DNA of 41,624 nucleotides from Lachnospiraceae bacterium (lineage in GTDB: Bacteria > Bacillota > Clostridia > Lachnospirales > Lachnospiraceae), in NCBI GenBank assembly GCA_017428265.1, contig JAFRRD010000008.1, positions 1-41,624 of the forward strand, given 5' to 3'. Under the pieces are notes generated by a model that saw only the letters and a program-made list of their open reading frames with translations, made no database searches and was not told the origin of the DNA. Positions 34,458 to 41,624 of this stretch are shown here, piece after piece. The translations under genes were made by a program, and so were the position numbers. The first letter of the stretch is position 1. Each line of letters begins with the position of its first letter.

Positions 34458-36731
34458 TCACCTCTTATTTGATGCGGCTTGGATATCTTGCCCCGTAATA
34501 ATACTGATTTCTTCAGGAGCAATATCATTGCTTCCCGCAATTCGCTTGGCTTGTTGCGTTATTACCTTTTCAAACAGATTTCTAACACCTCTGCCATTTC
34601 CAATTGAAGCGGATGTGTTTTTTATGAAATAATTTGTCAACTCTTGCTCAGCGTTCTCGGACAAAGAGTACTGGTTTGTAGAACAGAAGGATTTGAAAAT
34701 GGATATCATTTCATTCACAGAATAATCCGAGAAATGAATATATCTGTTAAATCGAGATTCTAAACCCGGGTTAGAATGAATAAAATGATCCATCAAATCT
34801 TCATAGCCAGCAATAATAACTACAAAATCGTTGCGGTTATCCTCCATGGCTTTTAACAGGGTATCAATAGCTTCCTGACCATAATCGTTCGGCCCTCCGC
34901 TTGCCAATGCATATGCTTCATCAACAAACAGCACACCGCCAAGCGCAGATGATATTACAGACTGTGTTTTGATGGCGGTTTGGCCTACATAACCAGCTAC
35001 GAGTCCGCTGCGGTCGGTTTCAACCAGAATGCCTTTTGACAAAAGCCCAAGGCATTTATATATTCTTGCAATTAAACGGGCAACCGTAGTCTTTCCCGTA
35101 CCGGGATTTCCCACGAATGATAAATGAAGAGACAAAGACGGATTCTTTAGTCCTTGTGCCTTCCTTAATTGTTGATGCTTCACCATCAAAATCAAGTCTG
35201 ATATTTCTTCTTTTACCGTTGAAAGACCAACCAGTGCATTCAAGTCTTCGAGTGCTTTTTCCAGAGAATCTTCTTTGTCGGAGATTTCGTCTTTCCACCA
35301 GATGACATCTTCATACTTGATTAGTGAAAGAACATCTGGTGTCTTGTCCTTTATCAAAGAAACGCGGCTGGCTTGCTTGGAAATGGTTTTTTCATAATAG
35401 TTTCGAACCGTACGCGCATTCGCAAAGGAACTGCGATCAGCTGATGCATTCTCAAAGTATTTTGCGATAGCAGGGATAGCCTCTTCATCGAGGACATATG
35501 CGCCTTTTTTGCAAAAGGACTTGAATATAGTCATCAGTTCATCAGTTGAATAATCATCAAAATGGATATAGCGATTAAATCGGGATTTTAATCCCGGATT
35601 GGAGTTGATAAACTGATCCATCAATGTTTCATATCCTGCAGCAATTACTGCAAAACGGTCCCGTTTATCCTCCATTTCTTTCAACAGGGTATCAATGGCT
35701 TCCTGACCATATCCTTGATTATTTCTGTCAAGCAATGTGTAGGCTTCATCAATAAAAAGTATTCCACCCTGCGCTTTTTCAATGACTTCCGCTGTTTTTA
35801 TGGCGGTTTGCCCAACATAGCCTGCAATAAGATCTTTTGCGGATACTTCAACGGTGTGGCCGATATTAACGACACCTATCTCTTTGTATATTTGTCCGAC
35901 CAGCCTGGCAACGGTCGTCTTTCCTGTTCCAGGATTTCCTGAAAACACAAGATGATAGGAAATATCAGAACAAGGCAAACCTTGCTGTTTCCTATACTGC
36001 TGGATCTGGGCAAAATCATATAATTCCTGTATTTCTTTTTTGGCTGTTTTTAATCCAACCAATTGGTTTAATTCGGCAAGAGCAGACTTTCTGTGTTCTT
36101 TCTTTTCAGGCGTTTTTACAGAAGCCTGAGAAATATGATCCTTGATATCAGGCGTATTATTGCCAGTGTTTGTGACAGAAACATTGAGTAATGATTGTGT
36201 TTTCTTTTTAGGAATAAAATCACGTAATGCAAACGGGGCATTATACGGTATCACATTAGCGGTATCACAAGCCTGAGCAAGGGAATTCCGGATTTCCTGA
36301 ATACTCTGGCTCTTTTTTTCATCAAGCGGTTCTGTGGTTGTTGCAAAGGCTAAAAAAACAAGAGTCAGGCATTCAAGCAATTTGCGGGAATAACTGCTTC
36401 GATTATGAACATCTTCTTTTATGAGATCAGTAAAAAAGCCTGGTATAGAAGGCACATAATCTCGTTTAGACAAAAGAGAAAAAGCGTGTGCTATTTGATC
36501 AGTTGAGTATTGGGTTTGAAGCTTTTCAGTACTGTAAATACAATTCAAATCGTTGGTGCATTCGGCTGCATCACGCCCTGCTTTATGCCATAAATATAAG
36601 GCGCATGTACGGCAATAAGTATCTATCTGATTAATTGTTGCCGGTGCTACAACGAAAGGAACGCTTTTCATAAAAGCACTCAGAATGCGCTTATAACATG
36701 AATGAAGGTTTTCTTTGTTATTCCAACTCAT
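34458..36731 (-). CDS. tandem CbxX/CfqX-type AAA+ ATPase
   Basis: A 757-residue protein with two AAA+ modules of the CbxX/CfqX (EccA/SpoVK-like) type. Module 1 has LNQLVGLKTAKKEIQEL, Walker A GNPGTGKT (265-272) and Walker B LFIDEAY (325-331). Module 2 has LNALVGLSTVKEEISDL, Walker A 541-548 and LFVDEAY (601-607). Each keeps AGYVGQTAIKT and SRFNRYIHF pore/arginine-finger segments, so both look active. Residues 1-200 are helical; about 115-160 (LVFLAFATTTEPLDEKKSQSI) is faintly TerB-like. Its ATG overlaps the DUF4236 gene stop, and the FtsK-like gene follows six bases later. Such ATPases remodel protein complexes. Confidence 0.88.
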   Translation of the reverse strand: MSWNNKENLHSCYKRILSAFMKSVPFVVAPATINQIDTYCRTCALYLWHKAGRDAAECTNDLNCIYSTEKLQTQYSTDQIAHAFSLLSKRDYVPSIPGFFTDLIKEDVHNRSSYSRKLLECLTLVFLAFATTTEPLDEKKSQSIQEIRNSLAQACDTANVIPYNAPFALRDFIPKKKTQSLLNVSVTNTGNNTPDIKDHISQASVKTPEKKEHRKSALAELNQLVGLKTAKKEIQELYDFAQIQQYRKQQGLPCSDISYHLVFSGNPGTGKTTVARLVGQIYKEIGVVNIGHTVEVSAKDLIAGYVGQTAIKTAEVIEKAQGGILFIDEAYTLLDRNNQGYGQEAIDTLLKEMEDKRDRFAVIAAGYETLMDQFINSNPGLKSRFNRYIHFDDYSTDELMTIFKSFCKKGAYVLDEEAIPAIAKYFENASADRSSFANARTVRNYYEKTISKQASRVSLIKDKTPDVLSLIKYEDVIWWKDEISDKEDSLEKALEDLNALVGLSTVKEEISDLILMVKHQQLRKAQGLKNPSLSLHLSFVGNPGTGKTTVARLIARIYKCLGLLSKGILVETDRSGLVAGYVGQTAIKTQSVISSALGGVLFVDEAYALASGGPNDYGQEAIDTLLKAMEDNRNDFVVIIAGYEDLMDHFIHSNPGLESRFNRYIHFSDYSVNEMISIFKSFCSTNQYSLSENAEQELTNYFIKNTSASIGNGRGVRNLFEKVITQQAKRIAGSNDIAPEEISIITGQDIQAASNKR

Positions 36732-37933
36732 TTCTGCTCACTTCTCTCTGTAAGATTGTCTAACATATCTGAAAGCAAGGAATCAGAACCATTAGCTGCC
36801 GAAGAGTCATATGCATTGGCTATAGGCGGAACCGTGTTGCTTTGGCTAAAGCAGGGAGGCTCTTCGAGGACATTACGTTTGTTATGAATGACATCCCGAT
36901 AAAACGCTTGATACTGTGTATAAGCAGTACCAACATTACGGGCAGAGGAAATATTCGAAGTAAGTATTTTTATATCGGCAGAAGTTGAAGAGAATGATAC
37001 TTTGCCGTATCGGCATACCGGTGTTTGCCGATTGTTATTGAATCTTTTATCTGCAGAACCATCAATGTTTGCATACTTCCAAGCATAACGAACCACTGTA
37101 GCATCCTTTGGTATTCTTTCGGACTCAACATAATCAAGAGTTGAAGATAGAATGAGGAGCTGATTATAGGACAGGACGTATTGTCTAAGCCCTTTCTGGA
37201 TAATAACGTTTGAAGGAAGGAACAGCATTGTACACCGCCTGCTCTTTATTACGGCTGTGCTAACGTCAGTTCTAATGAATAAAATGGCTTTATTTAATCT
37301 GACTTTGTTTATTCTTGCTTTGCTCCTCGAAATCGAATTTGTTGCACCTGAATGATATTTTGAATTTGCTTGTCTTTGCTCTGCTTCAACAATCCATATT
37401 TTTTTGCTTTCTTTTAGCTGATCAAATGCATTTAAAAATACAGTCCATCGCATATAAGCATTATCATCCAAGCCGTAGCGAATGGATGCAGCAAACAAAT
37501 AAGGGAATAGGCATACACCGATAAACATCAGCACAAAAGGAATGATGGGCGAAAAAAAGGCTGTGACAAAGGAAACGATCATCCATAAAGTGAATCGTAC
37601 CTTCGCGGCTTTTGTCTTTTGAATAATTATTTTGCTGTAATAATCGTCTTCGGAATAATTGCCCCCAATTCTGATGGCATCGTTGGGAGATAATGCCCCG
37701 TAGGAATCTGTATTGCGAGCCGGACCATAGTTGCGGGATACAACTGACGATTTCGCAGGAGAACTGATTTTCTTCCGGTAATATAGGCCATTTCTCCCCA
37801 TGTTAAGATAGGATCCCTTGGGGCCATTTGATACTCGGAATCCTTTAACTCCAGTTGATACTCCTATCCCGGATTTAGATAAATTGAACCGAACAGGACC
37901 AACGGTTTTGCTCTTTTTAATAAACCATCCCAT
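36728..37933 (-). CDS. DUF4236 membrane protein
   Basis: A 401-residue protein. The N-terminus (MGWFIKKSKTVGPVRFNLSK, then SGIGVSTGVKGFRVSNGPKG) is a clear DUF4236 domain, a small beta-rich module of unknown function. Two hydrophobic segments at about 108-150 follow. The C-terminal region has the IPKDATVVRYAWKYANIDGS and DKRFNNNRQTPVCRYGKVSF strings, then a disordered Ser-rich end. ATG 37933 follows GAGG by eight bases; an upstream GTG is rejected. First gene of the operon with the AAA+ and FtsK-like ATPases, whose coupling suggests they act together at the membrane. Confidence 0.8.
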   Translation of the reverse strand: MGWFIKKSKTVGPVRFNLSKSGIGVSTGVKGFRVSNGPKGSYLNMGRNGLYYRKKISSPAKSSVVSRNYGPARNTDSYGALSPNDAIRIGGNYSEDDYYSKIIIQKTKAAKVRFTLWMIVSFVTAFFSPIIPFVLMFIGVCLFPYLFAASIRYGLDDNAYMRWTVFLNAFDQLKESKKIWIVEAEQRQANSKYHSGATNSISRSKARINKVRLNKAILFIRTDVSTAVIKSRRCTMLFLPSNVIIQKGLRQYVLSYNQLLILSSTLDYVESERIPKDATVVRYAWKYANIDGSADKRFNNNRQTPVCRYGKVSFSSTSADIKILTSNISSARNVGTAYTQYQAFYRDVIHNKRNVLEEPPCFSQSNTVPPIANAYDSSAANGSDSLLSDMLDNLTERSEQK

Positions 37934-37961
37934 CCCAATCACCTCAACAGATCTTTTCTCT

Positions 37962-37990
37962 AGGATAACAAATCAGGATTGAAAACACAA
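37962..37990 (-). promoter_or_regulatory. promoter candidate of the DUF4236 operon
   Basis: On the minus strand TTGTGT (37985-37990), 17 bases, TATCCT (37962-37967), giving a leader of about 20-25 bases. Confidence 0.5.
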
Positions 37991-38049
37991 TAAAAAACAT
38001 AAAGGAAGAACCTTCACTGATGCAGGTCCTTTTTTGTCTGTTTTCGTGT

Positions 38050-38905
38050 TTCTAAATTTTTTCTTAAATCGCATCTAACTGGAATAATTTCGCCTTTCTC
38101 GTGCTCTTGCCTTTGAGGGGGTATTTTCGGCCGAAAGCGGATCCGCTGGCTAGGTAAGCAAAAAACAAGCCAAGAATCAAATATTTTTTCAAAACAGGCT
38201 TGTTTTTTTCACAATCTCACCGGTTAGCAAGTGGAGGGGGTTTTCAAGCGGATCAAGGAAGCTGCTAACAGAGGGCAAAGGTCAGCTGCTCATCTGAAAT
38301 CAGCTGAGGACCGTTGTGGAATATTTTTCAAAAAAGCACAAATACGCTAATAATTTGGCCTTTTTCGAAGGCTCCTTTATGGAGGGGTATATGCGAGGGC
38401 CTTTCATGAACCAATGAATAAGCGAGCTGCGCAGAAAACAAAAAACAGCGATTTATAACATCTAAAAAAGGCACAAGGTCGCCTTTCCTTTTGAGATCGT
38501 TTTAGCCCGTATGTGGATTATTTTCAAAAGCTTGCTCCAGACCATTAAATTTTTGCAGTTTTCACTGGCTATTTAGTGGAGGGATTTTTACGAAGTACAA
38601 AGTTTTTTCAAAAAATCTTCGCTGATATGCATATTTTTGCCTTTCTCGTGCTCCAGCACTTGAGGGGATAAATACAAAGCCGCCCCTCCGGCACCTTGAC
38701 AACCGAATAGCTGACTGCAGCCGAAGATACGACATTGCGATGAAGCATAGGCCGAGCGATGCGACGCCGGGGTGAAACTCCCGGGCAGGGAACGGAGCCG
38801 CAGACAGTGCAAAACAAAATACAACCGCAGAAACAAAATATTTTTCTCAAACAGGGTTGTATTTTTTGCTCTCTCACTGGCTACCAAGTGGAGGAGTTTT
38901 TATGA
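38050..38905. repeat. array of about seven degenerate hairpin repeats
   Basis: This 1-kb non-coding stretch holds direct repeats near 38092, 38208, 38355, 38479, 38552, 38636 and 38866. Most have an upstream box TATTTTTTCAAAA, 20-40 variable bases, then TTTTTGC, a short hairpin beginning CTC and ending GTGGAGGGG, and T-rich sequence. The clearest hairpin is CTCGTGCT-CC-AGCACTTGAG at 38645. Two copies have a covarying long stem: AAAAAACAAGCC with GGCTTGTTTTTT (38160-38171/38197-38208), and AAAATACAACC with GGTTGTATTTT (38816-38826/38855-38865). Spacing is irregular (about 70-230 bases). A GC-rich insert occupies 38670-38812. The last copy is followed by GGAGG and ATGAAGCAC, a 12-codon frame of doubtful meaning. 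Confidence 0.6.
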
Positions 38906-38974
38906 AGCACAAAAGAAGAAAACATCAGGCAATACAACACTAAAGAAAAAACAACAAAAAGGAGGAAAAGAATT

Positions 38975-40285
38975 ATGGAAAAACAACTTGAAACAACATG
39001 CGAAGATGTTTTGGCTGCAATGGAAAGAACGAAAAACGGAGCAGTCAGACAAACAATGGTCAACTGCGCGAAGGCGCTGATGCTGGACCCGGATATCGGC
39101 GGCAAGCTGCGCTGGAACGTGCTCACCGGGAGGATCGATCTGGTGGGTGAGGTGCCCTGGCACAGAGAGCCTGGCTCACCCTTTACGGATACCGACCTGC
39201 ACGAGATCGAAAGCCGCTTTGAGGCGAGGTATGAACTGAATCCCGGAAAAAAGATCCAGAACTCGATCGACGTGGTGGCAAACCAGCAGCGCTACCATCC
39301 GATCCTTGATCTGCTGCGCTCGCTCGTCTGGGACGGAAAGCCCCGCGTCCGAAACATGCTGCACCATTTCCTTGGAGCAGAGAACAGCGAGTACACGGAG
39401 GAAGTCACGCTGCTTCTTATGAGAGCAGCCATCCGAAGGCTGGAGGTTCCGGGCTGCAAGTTCGATCAGATGGTCTGCTTCATCGGCGATCAGGGGGCGG
39501 GCAAATCGACCTTTTTCCGCTTCCTGGCGCTGGAGGATGACTGGTTCTCCGACGACCTGAAGAAACTGGATGACACTAAGATCTATGAGAAACTCCAGGG
39601 GCACTGGATCATCGAGATGTCGGAAATGCTGACGCTTGCCAATGCCAGGAGCATTGAGGAAATCAAATCTTTCCTGAGCCGGCAGAAAGAAACACACCGG
39701 ATCGCCTATGACAAGTACCCGCAGGACCGCCGCCGGAAATGCGTCTTTGTCGGCACCACGAACAGTATGGAGTTCCTGCCTTTGGACCGCAGCGGGAACC
39801 GGCGTTTCATCCCGGTGGCGATCGATCCGGAAAAGGCAGAGGTACACATCCTGGACAACGAGGAGGAGTCGCGGGAGTACATCCGCCAGGCCTGGGCGGA
39901 AATGATGCAGATCTATGAGAAGGACAAGGAACGGCCGCTCTGCCTTCCGAAACCGATGGAAAAGCACCTGAAGGAGCTGCAGCAGCAGTTCATGCCGGAA
40001 GACAGCAAAGCAGGGATCATCCGCAACTGGATGGAAACATCGGCGCCGGACTACATCTGCGGACTGATGGTCTGGCGTGAAGCCCTGAATGAACTTGGCC
40101 AGCCAAAGTCCTACGAGCTGAAAGAGATCGGTGAGATAATCCGCCACACGCCCGGCTGGACGGCAATCAGTTCCCATCGCTTCGGCGGAGAGTACGGGAT
40201 CCAAAGAGCCTACAGAAACCCTGGCGGAGGCTTTCACGATATTCCGAAAGAACTTGAATCGGAGGTGCCATTCAATTTCAACTGA
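38975..40285 (+). CDS. VapE-family replication helicase, primase half absent
   Basis: A 436-residue protein of the virulence-associated E (VapE/D5-like) helicase family used by phages, satellites and integrative elements to start their own replication. Walker A is GDQGAGKST (171-179), with the WIIEMSEM segment as Walker B, then KSFLSRQKETHRIAYDKYPQDRRRKCVFVGTTNSMEFL and DRSGNRRFIPV, all family hallmarks. Related proteins usually carry an N-terminal primase of about 300-400 residues, missing here. AAGGAGG precedes ATG. The gene is GC-richer than the block to its left, hinting at a different origin. Confidence 0.88.
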   Translation: MEKQLETTCEDVLAAMERTKNGAVRQTMVNCAKALMLDPDIGGKLRWNVLTGRIDLVGEVPWHREPGSPFTDTDLHEIESRFEARYELNPGKKIQNSIDVVANQQRYHPILDLLRSLVWDGKPRVRNMLHHFLGAENSEYTEEVTLLLMRAAIRRLEVPGCKFDQMVCFIGDQGAGKSTFFRFLALEDDWFSDDLKKLDDTKIYEKLQGHWIIEMSEMLTLANARSIEEIKSFLSRQKETHRIAYDKYPQDRRRKCVFVGTTNSMEFLPLDRSGNRRFIPVAIDPEKAEVHILDNEEESREYIRQAWAEMMQIYEKDKERPLCLPKPMEKHLKELQQQFMPEDSKAGIIRNWMETSAPDYICGLMVWREALNELGQPKSYELKEIGEIIRHTPGWTAISSHRFGGEYGIQRAYRNPGGGFHDIPKELESEVPFNFN

Positions 40286-40289
40286 CACC

Positions 40290-40502
40290 GTTTACAGTTT
40301 ACTGCCCTATAAAAGCGCCAGGAAGGCGTGAGCACCGCACTCGCCGGCGGTGCTCATGTGTGTAAACAGCGCGCGCTTCCCATGCATGGAATCAATTAAG
40401 CAAGCAACGCCTCCGTCCGGCAAAAACAAGTTTTGCCGGCCAGAGACAGACGTCAGGGAAGCGCCCTGAAACCCTCGCGTTATAAACCGCGTAAACGTAA
40501 AC
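40290..40502. promoter_or_regulatory. GTTTAC/GTAAAC motif cluster and hairpins between vapE and integrase
   Basis: GTTTAC at 40290-40295 and 40297-40302, and GTAAAC at 40363-40368, 40491-40496 and 40497-40502. In between lie two perfect hairpins, GAGCACCGC/GCGGTGCTC (40331-40356) and CCGGCAAAA/TTTTGCCGG (near 40416-40438). No gene is visible in this 271-base gap. The arrangement of paired hexamers in opposite orientation next to an integrase gene is what arm-type integrase sites or an excisionase operator could look like. Confidence 0.4.
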
Positions 40503-40556
40503 AGACCGAACGGAAAAAGAATAGAGTAAATGACAGGAGAATAAAGAGAGAGGAAT

Positions 40557-41492
40557 ATGACTACAGATCAGAAGAAGGAGATAAGCCATGAAGGTGAATC
40601 TTATGATATAATGCAGGCGGAAGAGGCTGGCACCCGCTTGAGGCCAGCGGAAGAGATCATTCGTCAGTACTGGATGAAGTACAACGAGAAGGACAGGTAT
40701 TGGTACGCAAAGGTACCGAACCCAAAGAAAGGAGGCAGAAAAACAGCAATTAAACGGCGCAGCAAAGCAGACCTGGAAAAAGCCATTCTGGAAGCACACT
40801 ACCGGAGAACCGGAGAAGTTGCCGCAGGACCGACAATGTCTTTCAAGGAACTGTATCCGATCTGGAGGGCTTACAAAATCAGAGTGAAGGAGCATATGGA
40901 AGCCACAGCGATCCGCAATGACTGCTGCTACAGGAAATACCTGAAGAATGCGGACTGGATCGAACAGGACATCAGCACGATCAGGCCGAACGACATCCGC
41001 AAATGGATGAAGATCATCGTAGCGGACAGGGCGCCGACCAAGCACGATTTCACCAATCTGCACGGGATCGTCAACGGAGTGTTTCTGTATGCTCTGGACG
41101 AAGGGCTTGTGGACACGCCGATCGCCCCGTTCATTGCGGGAATAGGGCGCAACGGCAAACTGTTTACACCGATGAAGTCGCAGCTGCCCGAATATGACGG
41201 TACACAGGTTTACAGCAAGGAAGAAGCGGAGAAGGTCCTAGCTCAGCTGCAATGGGATCATCTGATCGATCTGGGAATCCGGCTGATCTTCTGGACCGGG
41301 ATGCGGATTGGAGAGCTGCTTGCACTCAGATGGGAGGACGTTTCCGAGGACTGTTCTGAGATCCTGGTTCGCCGAAGGGTGACCAGCAAGAAAGTCGGGA
41401 AACGCTATATCCATCCGGTGGTTGAAGGGACGAAAGGAAACGGGTTTTACCGGAGAGTACTGGTCCCGCCGGAAGTGATGCAGGGGTTATAG
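40557..41492 (+). pseudogene. tyrosine integrase, truncated at the C-terminus
   Basis: A 311-residue frame with the layout of an ICE/phage tyrosine recombinase. An N-terminal arm-binding region (about 35-85, YWMKYNEKDRYWYAKVPNPKK) is followed by a core-binding domain (about 94-190). The start of the catalytic domain has the first catalytic Arg (R250 in TGMRIGELLALRWEDV). It stops at PPEVMQGL, before the HxxR and Tyr boxes that complete the active site, so it should be inactive. Intact relatives are about 400 residues. The following 130 bases do not continue the family in any forward frame, so a deletion or insertion junction lies close to the stop. Confidence 0.82.
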
Positions 41493-41510
41493 GACAAAAA
41501 GCGTTGGTGG

Positions 41511-41624
41511 CTAACTCCACAAATCAGGATACTTAGAAGATCGATGCAGATCACTCCAGACGACGGCATCTCCCCAGTTGGGAATGAAATACTCGAGCTG
41601 GCCTCTGGCTGACATACGATTGTA
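41511..41624 (-). CDS. partial open frame running off the right edge
   Basis: On the minus strand an open frame enters from the edge and ends at a stop at 41511-41513. It reads YNRMSARGQLEYFIPNWGDA, then VVWSDLHRSSKYPDLWS (37 residues). It may be the C-terminus of a protein from whatever element truncated the integrase. No family is recognised and the evidence is weak. Confidence 0.3.
   Translation of the reverse strand, partial: YNRMSARGQLEYFIPNWGDAVVWSDLHRSSKYPDLWS

Noticed and set aside
32853-36731. type VII secretion locus
   Set aside because: EccA- and EccC-like ATPase folds alone are not enough; no WXG100 proteins, EccB, EccD, EsaA or EssB homologues are visible, and the FtsK-like protein has a gamma winged helix instead of repeated ATPase domains.
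38588-38887. two overlapping 89-99 codon frames on the minus strand in the repeat array
   Set aside because: They run through the repeat hairpins and the GC-rich insert, lack ribosome sites, and their ends simply translate repeat copies. Similarity to other annotated frames would come from the repeat, not a protein.
38050-38905. CRISPR array or type III toxin-antitoxin RNA repeats
   Set aside because: Spacing between copies varies from about 70 to 230 bases, copies are degenerate, and no cas gene or toxin gene of the ToxN kind is adjacent.
39176-40288. 370-codon open frame on the minus strand
   Set aside because: Antisense to the VapE helicase gene, which shows Walker motifs.

Overview
The window looks like a chromosome segment from a GC-rich member of the Clostridia (Bacillota), plausibly a gut Lachnospiraceae/Oscillospiraceae-type organism. 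The evidence is sigma-A promoters with near-consensus boxes, AGGAGG-type ribosome binding sites, a perfect CIRCE operator at clpB, a tRNA-Leu without encoded CCA, a FeoA-FeoB fusion with a Cys-rich partner, and a CD0519-type membrane protein. The species cannot be named from sequence alone.

Left and middle part (1-28,525) is dense, GC-rich core genome. It holds the 5' part of clpB (minus), an OmpR-type two-component system, tRNA-Leu(CAA), and an operon of a D-lyxose-isomerase-like cupin, an SDR oxidoreductase and an ATP-grasp ligase. Next come an APC permease with a winged-helix/LicC-like nucleotidyltransferase, a CapD-type nucleotide-sugar dehydratase, a convergent GT4 glycosyltransferase, and a Kup potassium transporter followed by a MATE exporter. 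A CD0519-type transporter and the iron uptake unit FeoAB plus Cys-rich protein follow. Then come two minus-strand genes (membrane protein, alpha/beta hydrolase) and an unrecognised 217-aa protein. A minus-strand operon carries a flavin reductase-like/PCP-reductase-like protein, an NAD(P)-binding protein, a DUF1295-type membrane enzyme and a membrane protein; it is driven by a consensus promoter with an 18-bp palindrome at its start site. The last core unit is thpR, a DUF6054-like gene and a D-aminoacylase-like amidohydrolase.

Right part (about 28,560-41,624) is accessory DNA. It begins with a compact island of palindromes and tRNA-3'-end-like fragments. Then comes a clearly AT-richer block: an ECF sigma factor with its anti-sigma-like partner, three unrecognised small proteins, and a tightly coupled minus-strand operon of a DUF4236 membrane protein, a double-domain CbxX/CfqX AAA+ ATPase and a soluble FtsK-like ATPase with a winged helix. 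A 1-kb non-coding stretch (37,934-38,974) contains about seven degenerate copies of a hairpin repeat. It is followed by a GC-richer replication/integration module: a VapE-type helicase without its primase half, a spacer with five GTTTAC/GTAAAC motifs, and a 3'-truncated tyrosine integrase.

The strongest candidates for something undescribed are the DUF4236/AAA+/FtsK operon with its downstream orphan genes, and the hairpin-repeat array next to the VapE gene. Assignments rest on reading motifs by eye; no database search was possible.
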